A DNA stretch of 64,000 nucleotides from Pedobacter glucosidilyticus DSM 23534 (GCF_000425145.1 NZ_AULF01000014.1:1-64000), one strand, 5' to 3'; counted from the first letter of the stretch, positions 1 to 9,051 are shown. The notes: a model not told the origin generated them from the sequence alone. A program made the numbers and translations.

Positions 1-44
1 AAAAAACAGGAACGCCAGGCTCGGTTTGAGCTGGGCGTTCCTGT
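1..44 (-). terminator. Rho-independent terminator of the HTH genes
   Basis: CAGGAACGCC at 7-16 pairs with GGCGTTCCTG at 34-43. The stem continues inward (18-22 with 28-32) around a 5-nt loop. The six A at 1-6 read as a U-tract on the minus strand, so this ends minus-strand transcription from the HTH genes. Confidence 0.8.
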
Positions 45-64
45 ATCAAAAAAATTCATCAGGG

Positions 65-418
65 CTACTTTCCGTTCTTTTCAGCCTGCAGTAGCCTTTC
101 ATAAAGTTCCACGATCTTGTCGATGGGGTTGAAAGTAAAAGCTCCGTAAGGGCTGCAAGCACCTTGCCCGCTGTGGTCATGAAAGCTGTTGAAATAATTG
201 AAAATAGCTTCCTCGTTAAAGTTTCTGAGTGCCTCGGTGCTGAGTCCAAGAGCAGTAGCAATCTTCTTGAGCACCTCTTCCTCAATTTCCTCACCCTGTT
301 CCAAACGTGAAATCTGTTGCTGGGAAATGCTCAGCTCTTGAGCGATAGTTTCCTGTTTGATTCCTTTGATCTCTCTGATTCGGGAAATCTTTCTGCCGAT
401 GTGTGTGGTCTTGTCCAT
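65..418 (-). CDS. XRE-family helix-turn-helix transcriptional regulator
   Basis: A 117-residue protein with an XRE/Cro-type HTH at about residues 8-62 (IGRKISRIREIKGIKQETIA, then SISQQQISRLEQG as recognition-helix region). The C-terminal half is not recognised and may mediate dimerisation or signal sensing. ATG at 418. It lies 17 bp downstream of a second, truncated HTH gene on the same strand and is followed by a strong terminator, so the two probably formed one transcript. The target is unknown; it may be autoregulatory or a remnant of a mobile region next to the Rhs island. Confidence 0.8.
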   Translation of the reverse strand: MDKTTHIGRKISRIREIKGIKQETIAQELSISQQQISRLEQGEEIEEEVLKKIATALGLSTEALRNFNEEAIFNYFNSFHDHSGQGACSPYGAFTFNPIDKIVELYERLLQAEKNGK

Positions 419-435
419 TTATAAAGGTTTGATGT

Positions 436-770
436 TTATAGTGCCGCTACGTTGCTGTTAAAAAAATCTTTGAACTTCTTTTTGGTAAGCATGGTATCAA
501 TGATCTTGAAAACCACGTTCCTGTCCTCCTCGTCTAACTGACTGATGAGGTTGACCTGCTCAAAATTGGGTCTGTCCTGTATAGTAACCTCCACAGGTCG
601 ATCGTTAAAGTGCACTACCTGATCAATGGTCATCCCGAAAAATCCGGCAAAACGTTCCAGTTCGTCAATAGTGATTTCACGGGTACCGTTCTCCACCTTG
701 TTGTAACTGGTGTAGGGGATATTAACTTCGCTAGCAATCTGCTTCTGCAGCAGACGCTCCTGTAGGAGGG
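436..770 (-). pseudogene. 5'-truncated XRE-family HTH gene
   Basis: From a GTG at 696 only 86 residues can be called, but the frame continues upstream and still reads a good HTH core, including QKQIASEVNIPYTSYNKVENG. The first helix and the start codon are missing: the match to an HTH N-terminus stops near 768-775, exactly where an unrelated plus-strand Rhs toxin tail begins. The remaining C-terminus (DRPNFEQVNLISQLDEEDRN) is a plausible linker and dimerisation region. I read it as a gene broken by insertion or recombination. Internal initiation at the GTG would give a protein lacking half its DNA-binding domain. Confidence 0.7.
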
Positions 771-1136
771 AACTTGATAAGTCTAAATCCTAATCAAATT
801 AATAGTTTTATTAATGGCGCAAATGGATTGGATTCCAGAACATTAGGGTTTGGCATGACCTTTATGCATGAATTAACTCATTCTGGATTAGGTGGGGGGT
901 TAACTGACCCACCTCGCTCTGCTGGTTTTGGACCAACCGGTCCAACAGTTGATAGGATGAATATTATTAGGAGTGAGTTGAATGGTAAAGGGGGAAATTA
1001 TGGTCAAAGATCTTCTTATCAGGCTGTAATGACTACCCCAGGAGGCCCTGCTTATTTACCATTTACTTCTAGTTCATTAAATTCATTACAAAGAGGGATT
1101 GTCCCTGCAATTACCGATAAGTTTATTAAATTCTAA
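735..1136 (+). pseudogene. Rhs toxin tail A, HExxH metallopeptidase-like, lacks its core
   Basis: The open frame begins after a stop at 732-734, but only sequence from about 774 (ISLNPNQINSFING) looks like protein-coding DNA of this family. It carries a zincin-type motif HELTH (within MTFMHELTHSGLG), as in the C-terminal effector domains of polymorphic toxins. There is no start codon and no Rhs core, so this is the 3' end of an Rhs toxin gene cut at the junction with the HTH gene. A lipoprotein gene follows after 10 bp, the usual place for an immunity gene. The substrate is unknown; the zinc peptidase assignment rests on the motif alone. Confidence 0.6.
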
Positions 1137-1146
1137 TATAAAGAGT

Positions 1147-1674
1147 ATGAAAATTTTATCAAGCCTATTCTTTTTGAGTATCTCTTTTTTTGGATGCAAC
1201 GCTTCAAAGGTAGAGTTATATACTTATAAGCATAAATCAAAGTATGCATTAGCATATAACTATTTAATTCAAGACCAAATAAATCAAAAAGTGGATTTTA
1301 ATATTGCCGATTCTACAGTTAATATTGATTTGTCTCCTTTTTATGAAGAATTGAGTTTACTATCTCATAAGTCGAAAGAAAAGATGCTGTTTCTACTCGA
1401 TAGTTTAAATCATTCTAGTTTACATGATCATAGTGTTAATGTAGGTCAGCTAATTCGACCTAAAAAAAATGTAAGAAACGAATCTAACTCTACTATATAT
1501 TTTTCCAAAGTATATGATGATTTCTTAGGTGCTGAGATTTTAGATGATATAAGTAGTATAAAAGAGAACTATAAAAATGCTACGGTATTTAATAAAGGGA
1601 TGCGTTACTTATTTTTATTTGATAAGTCGGGCGAAATCAAAAATGTCTATAAAAAAGAAATTCAATACGATTAA
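1147..1674 (+). CDS. Lipoprotein, candidate immunity protein for tail A
   Basis: A 175-residue protein from ATG 1147. An N-terminal hydrophobic stretch ends in a lipobox (SISFFGC), predicting a lipid-anchored periplasmic protein. I recognise no domain family. Its position 10 bp after toxin tail A and its periplasmic address suggest an immunity protein for an envelope-acting peptidase; this is inference. Its last codons (Gln-Tyr-Asp-stop) are written by CAATACGATTA, the sequence that encodes QYDY at the Rhs core crossover point. An Rhs core fragment starts in the very next codon, so the 3' end of this gene may have been replaced by recombination. Confidence 0.6.
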   Translation: MKILSSLFFLSISFFGCNASKVELYTYKHKSKYALAYNYLIQDQINQKVDFNIADSTVNIDLSPFYEELSLLSHKSKEKMLFLLDSLNHSSLHDHSVNVGQLIRPKKNVRNESNSTIYFSKVYDDFLGAEILDDISSIKENYKNATVFNKGMRYLFLFDKSGEIKNVYKKEIQYD

Positions 1675-2970
1675 ATTACCAGCCTAAACAGAGATGGAAC
1701 AGGAGCAAAGACATATAACTACAGCGCTAACCAATTGCAGAGTGTAACAGGTGTAACAGCCACCAACTATATTTACGATGCCAATGGAAATGCTATAACA
1801 GACGGAAGAAACAATAAGACGATAAGTTATAACTATCTAAACCTACCCCAAACCGTAAGTGGAGGATTAAGTTATACCTATGACGCAACAGGTCAGAAAC
1901 TCACGAAGAACAATAATGGCACATTACGCCATTACTTACAGGGTATAGAATACCAAGGAAGTACGATAGATATTATCCAGACAGAAGAGGGAATAGCCAG
2001 ACACAATGGAAATAATGCATACAGTTATGAGTATAACTTAACAGACCATTTGGGTAATGTTCGAGTAAGTTTCTACAAGAACCCATCAACCAACAATCTG
2101 GACATCTTACAGAGAGATGATTACTATGCATTTGGTAAAAGAAAAGTTGTACAAGGCGGGACAAATAAATATCTTTACAATGGAAAGGAATTACAAGAGG
2201 AGTTAGGAGAGCAGTATGACTACGGCGCAAGGTTCTATGATCCGGTGATTGGGAGGTGGAATGTTGTTGATCCGTTGGCGGAGAAGGCATTTTCGTGGAC
2301 ACCTTATAGATATGCATTTGATAATCCATTAAGATATATTGATATTGATGGATTAATTGAGTGGCCTATTAAAGGAAATACCGCAGTAAATAAGGGTAGC
2401 GTTCCAAATGGAGGATTCGGACTAAAAAACACTATTGTAAGAACTTCGACATATTTGGATACAAATCGACCTCCTGGAGGGTCTAATCCGCATGTAGGAA
2501 TTGACTATCGATCAAGTGTTGGAACTGAATTTTATTCTTTAGGAAATGGAGTAGTTTCAGCTATAGGGGAGACCAAGAAAGGTGCTCGTTACATTACAGT
2601 TGAATATGGAAATGGAGATAAAATTCGATTTTTACATATACAAATGCTCGATGGTAGTTTAGAGGTGGGGTCAAAAGTTTTTGAAGGGCAACCTTTGGGA
2701 CTTACAGGTAAATCAGGTACTGAATTTGAACATCTACACGTTGATGGTGTTAATAAAGATGGTCAACAAATTAATCCAGAAAATCAAAATTATGGAACTG
2801 TGTCAAATGAAGAATTTTTTAATAAATATGGGGGAGACTACACTAAATTACCTGGTTTTCCAACTCAAAGTTCAGTTCCAATCCCAACATCTGAGTCTGA
2901 ACCAATAAAGAGGGATAATACAAAAGTTGAATTACCAATATTAGAGCCGAAGAAAAAGGAGGATTTATAA
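1675..2970 (+). CDS. Orphan Rhs core fragment with M23 peptidase toxin tail (B)
   Basis: The frame opens directly after the stop of the preceding gene, with no true start (TTG 1735 is the first start-like codon). About 190 residues of Rhs core end in [17 protein letters not shown] and the NPLRYIDIDG linker. The tail then carries an M23/LytM endopeptidase signature: HVGIDY (H-x3-D) and, after a glycine-rich beta core, HLHVD (HxH). M23 enzymes cut peptidoglycan cross-links, so a periplasmic target is expected. The core block (1693-2253) is almost identical to 3654-4214 in cassette C. Without an N-terminal delivery region this is probably a silent orphan cassette. The stop overlaps the start of the next gene. 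Confidence 0.75.
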   Translation: MTSLNRDGTGAKTYNYSANQLQSVTGVTATNYIYDANGNAITDGRNNKTISYNYLNLPQTVSGGLSYTYDATGQKLTKNNNGTLRHYLQGIEYQGSTIDIIQTEEGIARHNGNNAYSYEYNLTDHLGNVRVSFYKNPSTNNLDILQRDDYYAFGKRKVVQGGTNKYLYNGKELQEELGEQYDYGARFYDPVIGRWNVVDPLAEKAFSWTPYRYAFDNPLRYIDIDGLIEWPIKGNTAVNKGSVPNGGFGLKNTIVRTSTYLDTNRPPGGSNPHVGIDYRSSVGTEFYSLGNGVVSAIGETKKGARYITVEYGNGDKIRFLHIQMLDGSLEVGSKVFEGQPLGLTGKSGTEFEHLHVDGVNKDGQQINPENQNYGTVSNEEFFNKYGGDYTKLPGFPTQSSVPIPTSESEPIKRDNTKVELPILEPKKKEDL

Positions 2971-3551
2971 TGAAAAAAATCTTTGCAATATGCCTATTAC
3001 CAATTGTTATTATCATTGCTTGTATAAATCAAAGTAAAAAAACAACTAAGCCTAATCAAGCTTATGTTCAAGATGATAGTATTACTTTGAAATGCAATTA
3101 TACTATTAATGATCTACGAAGTGACTTTCTAGATAAAGAACTAAATAAAATCGTGAAGAATGATTCTTGTTATACGGTCAGAGATAGTATTCTCATAGGA
3201 GAAGATCTAGAATGGAATTCAAAAATTTTTTATAAAAATAACCAGATTTCATTTATGGTTGAAAATAATTGGAGAGACAAAAGAAAAATATCTAGAATCA
3301 TTATTTTGGATGAAAATTTAAAAACATCTGACGGTTTGGGAATAGGAGAAAAATTTATAAATATTAGAAATTTTGTAAGTAAAAAAATTCCTTCTATGCC
3401 TGATGGGTACTTTGCGGTTATAGATGCCAATGAAAGTAAAATTTTTTATCACTTAGATGTAGAAAAATATCCTGATTTATCAAAAGGTCTGATAAATAAT
3501 ATTTATGAAATTCCCGATAGTGTTGAAGTCTCAAGTATCACAATACAATAG
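2970..3551 (+). CDS. Lipoprotein, candidate immunity protein for the M23 tail
   Basis: A 193-residue protein whose ATG overlaps the toxin stop (TAATG), implying translational coupling. The N-terminus MKKIFAICLLPIVIIIAC is a signal sequence with a lipobox-like IIAC. The rest is polar, with no family I recognise. A periplasmic lipoprotein immediately after a peptidoglycan hydrolase tail fits an immunity role, either binding the enzyme or shielding the cell wall. This is inferred from position and localisation only. Confidence 0.6.
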   Translation: MKKIFAICLLPIVIIIACINQSKKTTKPNQAYVQDDSITLKCNYTINDLRSDFLDKELNKIVKNDSCYTVRDSILIGEDLEWNSKIFYKNNQISFMVENNWRDKRKISRIIILDENLKTSDGLGIGEKFINIRNFVSKKIPSMPDGYFAVIDANESKIFYHLDVEKYPDLSKGLINNIYEIPDSVEVSSITIQ

Positions 3552-3653
3552 TCAATACGATTACCCCCCCCCACTGGTTTAAGTCTTATCGGTCTGAGAA
3601 AAAGAAGTGGATGACTTAAATCTTGAAAGTAGTAATTAACCCAAATCACCCAT
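3552..3653. repeat. Cassette boundary with core-motif scar, C9 tract and inverted repeat
   Basis: CAATACGATTAC (3553-3564) is the 12-bp sequence that encodes the QYDY crossover motif in the core of cassette E (7680-7691), here outside any core. It runs into nine consecutive C (3564-3572). TTTAAGTC (3578-3585) and GACTTAAA (3613-3620) form an 8-bp inverted repeat. ATGACTTAAATCTT (3611-3624) recurs at 6735-6748, after cassette D. Confidence 0.6.
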
Positions 3654-4988
3654 GACGGAACAGGAGCAAAGACATACAACTACAGTGCTAACCAATTGCA
3701 GAGTGTGACAGGCGTAACAGCCACCAACTATAGCTACGATGCCAATGGAAATGCCATAACAGACGGAAGAAATAATAAGACGATAAGTTATAACTATCTA
3801 AACTTACCACAAACCGTAAGTGGAGGATTAAGTTATACCTATGATGCAGCAGGCCAGAAACTCACGAAGAACAATAATGGCACATTACGCCATTACTTGC
3901 AGGGTATAGAATACCAAGGAAGTACGATAGACATCATTCAGACAGAGGAGGGAATAGCCAGACACAATGGAAATAATGCATACAGTTATGAGTACAACCT
4001 GACAGACCATTTGGGTAATGTTCGAGTAAGTTTCTACAAGAACCCATCAACCAATAATCTGGACATCTTACAGCGAGATGATTACTATGCTTTTGGTAAA
4101 AGAAAAGTTGTACAAGGCGGGACAAATAAATATCTTTACAATGGAAAGGAGTTACAGGAGGAGTTAGGGGAGCAATATGATTACGGGGCAAGGTTCTATG
4201 ATCCGGTGATTGGGCGTTTTAACACCATAGACAGGTTTGCAGAGAAATATGTTGATATGAATCCTTATCAATATGGCGCAAATAATCCAATAAAAAACAT
4301 AGACATTAATGGAGATTCAATTTGGGTTTCTATTACAACTACAGTTAATAATGCAGCCCAAACTGATAAATATTATTATGGTCAGGATGCTAAAGGTAAT
4401 TATGGCTTTATAGATCAAAGTGGGTCAATGTATTCCGGTGGTAACAAATTTATAGGGCAAGTTGGAACTGCGCTTTCTGATTTGAGAAGTGGTAAAGTAG
4501 GGGCTGGTTTAGTTAATGATTTAATGACTTCAACTAATAATACAGAAATTGCGCAGCGTAGTTCAAATGCTGCTGATGAGAAAAATGGTGCGTACGTACT
4601 TTGGAATCCGAATGGGACAACAAGTGCTCCCGATCAGAATGGATCAACACAAAGACCATCATATATCGGTTTAGGTCACGAACTTGCCCATGTGCAAGAT
4701 ATTTGGAAGGGTACTGTTAATAGGAATACTTGGCAATCAGCAATAGATCCTAATGGAAATCCGATTAGTATTCCGAACGCTGAAATTTATTCGACACATA
4801 TGGAAAATAGACTTAGAGCAGAACATGGGTTGCCTCTACGTACATCTTATGGCGTTGGGCCAAATGGCAGCTTAGATCCTGGTACGAGAATTATAAGATC
4901 AGGTACAAGTCAAAGCATTTACTATGATCAAAACGGGAATACTACTTTTAAAATGTTAAACAGAAAGCAGATACCTTTCACTTATTAA
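3636..4988 (+). CDS. Orphan Rhs core fragment with NleD/M91-like metallopeptidase tail (C)
   Basis: The frame opens after a stop at 3633; recognisable core starts at 3654 (DGTGAKTYNYSANQLQ). The core matches cassette B with two amino-acid differences up to DPVIGR, then diverges (RFNTIDRFAEKY). The tail contains a zincin motif GHELAHVQD followed about 45 residues later by EIYSTHMENRLRAEHGLPLR. This arrangement is seen in M91 (NleD-type) zinc endopeptidase effectors, with a downstream Glu and an ExxLR-like stretch. No delivery N-terminus and no true start are present, so it is an orphan cassette. A lipoprotein gene follows after 6 bp. Confidence 0.7.
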   Translation, partial: LTQITHDGTGAKTYNYSANQLQSVTGVTATNYSYDANGNAITDGRNNKTISYNYLNLPQTVSGGLSYTYDAAGQKLTKNNNGTLRHYLQGIEYQGSTIDIIQTEEGIARHNGNNAYSYEYNLTDHLGNVRVSFYKNPSTNNLDILQRDDYYAFGKRKVVQGGTNKYLYNGKELQEELGEQYDYGARFYDPVIGRFNTIDRFAEKYVDMNPYQYGANNPIKNIDINGDSIWVSITTTVNNAAQTDKYYYGQDAKGNYGFIDQSGSMYSGGNKFIGQVGTALSDLRSGKVGAGLVNDLMTSTNNTEIAQRSSNAADEKNGAYVLWNPNGTTSAPDQNGSTQRPSYIGLGHELAHVQDIWKGTVNRNTWQSAIDPNGNPISIPNAEIYSTHMENRLRAEHGLPLRTSYGVGPNGSLDPGTRIIRSGTSQSIYYDQNGNTTFKMLNRKQIPFTY

Positions 4989-4994
4989 TGAGAA

Positions 4995-5510
4995 ATGAAA
5001 AAAATAATTGTTCCATTATGTCTTTTATTACTGTTTGGTTGCATAGTACAATCACAATCTTTTATCAATCTATCTAATGGTTTGAGTTCTTGTCAGTTAA
5101 AGAATGGAATTAGAAAAAGTGGAACAGACCGATTTAATGAAGTTCGTTTAAAACTTAATTCATTAAATAAACTGGGTTTTGTCGATTCAGCTAGTCAAAC
5201 ATTTTTCTTGGAAACTTATGATTTAGAAAGTGGAATGATTTATGGATTAATTTGGAATTCAAGAGGAAAGTTGATTTATAATTACCATCACGATAAATTT
5301 TCTTTTGATAAAAATCTAAGATTTTCTGAATACATGATTGAGCTTGTTGAAAATTGGGATATTGATGCTATAAGAAAAGAAGAAGAATTAAATGCACATA
5401 GTATCCCTAATCCTTCTATATATGCGACAAAGATTAATAGGAAAAGCAGTAAAGATGTGAATATAGAATGCATAATGTTTAAAGATTTTTTTAAATTAGG
5501 AAGGGATTAA
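4995..5510 (+). CDS. Lipoprotein, candidate immunity protein for tail C
   Basis: A 171-residue protein with signal sequence MKKIIVPLCLLLLFGC and cysteine 16 as the predicted lipidation site. The mature part has no recognised domain; it contains ISNLSNG-like polar stretches and a C-terminal basic region. It starts 6 bp after the stop of the metallopeptidase tail. As with cassettes A and B, a periplasmic lipoprotein partner suggests that the toxin would act in the envelope. Immunity function is inferred from context. Confidence 0.6.
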   Translation: MKKIIVPLCLLLLFGCIVQSQSFINLSNGLSSCQLKNGIRKSGTDRFNEVRLKLNSLNKLGFVDSASQTFFLETYDLESGMIYGLIWNSRGKLIYNYHHDKFSFDKNLRFSEYMIELVENWDIDAIRKEEELNAHSIPNPSIYATKINRKSSKDVNIECIMFKDFFKLGRD

Positions 5511-5516
5511 TAAAGT

Positions 5517-6245
5517 GATAGAATAGAGCACCTAGATTACGGAGCAAGGTTCTATGACCCGGTAATTGGAAGGTGGAATGTGATTGACCCATTGGCGGAA
5601 AAACACACGGGTATTACACCTTATAACTATGTTCTTAATAATCCATTACTGTATGCAGATGAATTTGGGATGGATACCACAAGGGTAGTTCAGCTAAAGG
5701 AAGTTGTTATAACCGCAAAGAAAACGACTGCCATGTTCAATGTTCTTACTCCTGGAGTTCCATTCAACTGGAATAATATCGATTATAGAGAGGCACAAAA
5801 GGCAGCTGGAGTTGGCACTAGGGAGGCTCTGAAGTTTGGTGGAGAACAACTTGCGTGGTCACTTTTTCCATGGGGGAGACTTGGAAAATGGGGAAAGACT
5901 GGATTTTCGCTTTTGGTACGTGGCGGGGAAGCAGTTCTCCCTGAAGTCGCTATACTAGGAACTCAAAAGATGGTGAAAATAATGAATTCGACACATGCTT
6001 GGAGTAAGGTAGCTTCTGGTGGAGAAGCCGAAATAAAATCTATAATGTCTAAAGCTTTATCTGAAGGAGTTGAAATGACGTATGGAAATACAGCAATGGG
6101 TTCCGGAAGTAAGATCTTAAATTATAACGGTGAAATAGTTCAGGTAGTTACAAATCAGGTAGGTGGTAAAACTGTAGTAAGCAACGCGTGGGTGATTACT
6201 GATCCTGCCTACAAATGGCAAGCGTTGAAACTTTTAAGCAAATGA
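5517..6245 (+). CDS. Rhs toxin tail D with a minimal core remnant
   Basis: The frame opens after stops at 5508 and 5511. Only about 20 codons of core remain ([20 protein letters not shown], from about 5532), just the crossover motif, followed by a 210-residue tail. The tail has a hydrophobic middle ([19 protein letters not shown]) and a compact C-terminal domain of about 85 residues beginning [10 protein letters not shown] and ending VSNAWVIT. That domain is reminiscent of small nuclease-type polymorphic toxin domains (type 35-like), but I am not certain. GTG 5580 is the first start-like codon. Its partner gene overlaps by ATGA and lacks a signal peptide, which fits a cytoplasmic target. Confidence 0.55.
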   Translation, partial: DRIEHLDYGARFYDPVIGRWNVIDPLAEKHTGITPYNYVLNNPLLYADEFGMDTTRVVQLKEVVITAKKTTAMFNVLTPGVPFNWNNIDYREAQKAAGVGTREALKFGGEQLAWSLFPWGRLGKWGKTGFSLLVRGGEAVLPEVAILGTQKMVKIMNSTHAWSKVASGGEAEIKSIMSKALSEGVEMTYGNTAMGSGSKILNYNGEIVQVVTNQVGGKTVVSNAWVITDPAYKWQALKLLSK

Positions 6246-6712
6246 TAGTGATAGATATGAAGTATTACAAAGGTCTGTTAAATGACTTGAAGTTTACAGA
6301 GCTTGAGAGATTGTTGGCTGAGAAATCTTTTTCTGAGATGGAAGATATTCTTTATCAATTGGCCTATGATCCAACAACAGAAGAGGTAAACCTATTAGTA
6401 TATGCTTTTCTGCAAACCCTTTTGTATAAGGGAGAAAGCGCCTCTATACACTTCTCCATTAGTAGATTGATGGGGACAATCCTGAATCATGTCTACAATG
6501 CAGAGATGTTAGGATTATTCCATGGGTTAAGGGCGGCTGAACTAGAACCTGAAAACGTGGATATATTAGAATACTTGTTATATTATAATCATATTCCCGA
6601 AAGGCTTCTGCAAGACACGCATGCTATTATTTTTGCCCGAAAGGTTATATCTGAGCGTCCTGATAGTAAAGCGGCACTCTTAACTTTGACAAAGGATCGA
6701 GGTAGAACTTAG
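6242..6712 (+). CDS. Cytoplasmic helical protein, candidate immunity protein for tail D
   Basis: ATG 6242 overlaps the toxin stop as ATGA; a second ATG lies at 6257 (MKYYKGLL). The product, about 156 residues, is predicted mostly helical, with repeated Leu/Ala/Glu helices ([39 protein letters not shown]) resembling TPR or HEAT-like solenoids, and has no signal peptide. It is the only non-lipoprotein partner in the array, so toxin D probably acts in the cytoplasm. The family is not recognised. Confidence 0.6.
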   Translation: MIVIDMKYYKGLLNDLKFTELERLLAEKSFSEMEDILYQLAYDPTTEEVNLLVYAFLQTLLYKGESASIHFSISRLMGTILNHVYNAEMLGLFHGLRAAELEPENVDILEYLLYYNHIPERLLQDTHAIIFARKVISERPDSKAALLTLTKDRGRT

Positions 6713-6765
6713 TGGACAAAGCAAAAGTGCCGGAATGACTTAAATCTTTAACAATAACCAAAATC

Positions 6766-6800
6766 AAAGCCCGGTTCTTTAAAGTGAGCAGGGCTTTTGT
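6766..6800 (+). terminator. Terminator after cassette D
   Basis: AAAGCCC (6766-6772) pairs with GGGCTTT (6791-6797), followed by TTGTTGTT. The 18-nt loop is long. The related 3' half GGCTTTTGTTGT recurs after cassette E near 8935-8945, suggesting a common cassette end. Confidence 0.5.
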
Positions 6801-6852
6801 TGTTAATGCGAATAAGCCTTCCCCGTTTTAGCATCCTTAAAAATAGTGTTAG

Positions 6853-8441
6853 CGAGAAACAGGAGTTTATCCTCAATTAAATAACTATAATCCAAGAGGT
6901 TGGTTAAAGAGCCAGACGAATACAGGTTTATCCTTCAATATGACTTTAAGTTATGAAGACGGCAGCAGCCCACAATACAATGGAAATATAGCAAATCAAT
7001 ATTGGGGACCATCAAGTAGCCACAATTACACAATTATACCTATCTTTATGATAAGTTGAACAGGTTAACGAGAGGAAGTTCGGATGAGAACTTTAATGAA
7101 ACCCTAAGTTATGATGTAATTGGAAATATCAGTAGTTTAACCAGAAACCCTATGGGCACCAATACTTACAGCTATACAGGCAATCAGTTAAGTAGCATCA
7201 GTGGAGCGCTTAATAGCAGTTATGTATACGATGCAAATGGAAACCAAACATCAGACAGCCAGAAAGGTATAAATATCAGCTACAACTACTTAAACCTACC
7301 TCAAACGATAAACAAAGCCTCCACATCAGAAAGTATGCAAAATACGTGGCTATCTAATGGAGCTAAAATAAGGAAAACAGTAGGAAGCTTAATAAGAGAT
7401 TATGCAGGAGGGATAGAGTATAATAATAGCAGTATAGAGTTTATCCAGACAGAAGAAGGTAGAGCTATCCCTAGTGGAAGCAGCTATAGCTATGAGTATA
7501 TGATTAAAGACCATTTAGGTAATACCAGAGCGTTATTAAAACAAGACGGAAGTATCCTAGAGACGAATGACTATTATCCCTTTGGTTTACAAATATCCAG
7601 AGCAGGGCAAACAGTACCCTCACCAGAGAACCGATACAAATACAATGGTAAGGAGTTACAGACGGAGTTAGGCTTAATGCAATACGATTACGGGGCAAGG
7701 TTCTATGATCCGGTGATTGGTAGGTGGAATGTGATTGACCCACTTGCGGAGAAGAATAGAAGCTGGACACCTTACCATTATACAAAGAATAACCCTATAA
7801 GTAGAATTGATCCTGATGGGATGGATGATATTTATTATAATTCGAAGGGGGTAAAAACAAAAACAATCGAGCGCTCTTGGTTATTTGAACTTTTTGTAGG
7901 TGGGGATAGAAGCTATATAAATGACGATAAAGGAAAGTCTTTTAAATTAACAAATCAGGCGCTGGGGGTTATTAATAGTGGTAAGTTTAAAGGGTTTGAG
8001 TCTAATTGGGAAAACTCCGATAGCAAAACAGGCTTTAGTTCTCTTTTAAAAAAAGCAACGGAGCCTAAAGGAAGTGAAAATGCTTTTTTTTATGTTAAAA
8101 GGGAGTCTCAAGACGGGGGCGATTTAGATCAAAAGCAAAATCTTGATCCAAACAAGATATATGGTGCTTCAGGAAAGGCAATGAATAGAAATGAAGCCGG
8201 TAATTATCTTTGGGGAGCAGCATTAGCAAAGTTTGGTTTTTCCACTTCCGATGCTATAACTCTTGCACATGGCGGCACATTATACCTTGAAACAATATCG
8301 AGGCCAAATCGGGAAGGACGCGGTTGGAGTCCGGGCGATATCATTTATAGATTGGGTAGGGCAAGACTTGATGAGGCAGATGAAGTTGAAGCAATTGAAG
8401 CGGGATCTGTAAAAGTTCTAGGATATAAATTAGTCAAATAG
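6853..8441 (+). pseudogene. Orphan Rhs core with toxin tail E, frameshifted by an 8-bp duplication
   Basis: One frame from 6853 reads typical Rhs core (NYNPRGWLKSQT, LSYEDGSSPQYNGNIANQYW) and stops at TGA 7054-7056. The next frame (ORF from TTG 7056) continues the core from DKLNRLTRG. The break is explained by CACAATTA repeated in tandem at 7021-7028 and 7029-7036; removing one copy restores SHNYTYLYDKLNR. The core then runs to [17 protein letters not shown], and a tail of about 200 residues begins at NPISRIDPDGMDD. The tail includes YGASGKAMNRNEAGNYLWGA and ends VLGYKLVK; family uncertain. This is the longest core remnant in the array, and it is inactivated upstream. Confidence 0.7.
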
Positions 8442-8447
8442 ATAATT

Positions 8448-8873
8448 ATGAGGTTCATTTTAATGCTTTTAGCAATGTTCATTGGTTGTTTTTCTAATAA
8501 CAACACATATAAGCTTTCCATCCCACAAGAAGCAGACTTGGTGCAGATAATTTCTGGATTAAAGAAACGGGAATTTGTAGGCTCGATTATTATTGATAGC
8601 AAAGAAATTAGAAATAGTAGTGCCGAAATTGTGAATTCACCTTTGTCAGATTCAATTTATAAAATTGCATCGAGGTATAGCTTTACGAGAATTGTAATGG
8701 AACCTGAGTTTACTTATTTTGTAATAAACGGTTTTAAAGGATCAAATTATGGATTGTTATTTACGAATGTTAAGGAAGAAGATATTAAGGGATTTTATGA
8801 TGTGAAATTTATTAGACCTTCAAGAAAAGAGGCTATCGGTAAGTGGTACTTTGTAAGTTCTAAACTATATTAG
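8448..8873 (+). CDS. Lipoprotein, candidate immunity protein for tail E
   Basis: A 141-residue protein starting 6 bp after toxin tail E. MRFILMLLAMFIGC is a short signal with lipobox and cysteine 14. The mature protein is a small alpha/beta protein of no recognised family (IVMEPEFTYFVINGFKG, YDVKFIRPSRKEAIGKW). Role as an immunity protein is inferred from position, size and localisation. Confidence 0.6.
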   Translation: MRFILMLLAMFIGCFSNNNTYKLSIPQEADLVQIISGLKKREFVGSIIIDSKEIRNSSAEIVNSPLSDSIYKIASRYSFTRIVMEPEFTYFVINGFKGSNYGLLFTNVKEEDIKGFYDVKFIRPSRKEAIGKWYFVSSKLY

Positions 8874-9051
8874 TGTAATGATAATATATAAGTAAACTCG
8901 TAAGCTGATGCGTATGGGCTTAAAAGTAAGCTTCCTACTTCTTTTCTGAGCTAGGCTTTTGTTGTATTGTAGAACTCCTACATTCTTTTGAAAAGTTCAT
9001 AAACCTCTTTTTATTAAGCAGTGTATCCCAGTATGGTGCAATGAGGGGTGA

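Noticed and set aside
1973..2329. Minus-strand ORF opposite Rhs core B (and similar ones opposite C and E)
   Set aside because: It is the antisense shadow of the conserved core and repeats wherever the core repeats.
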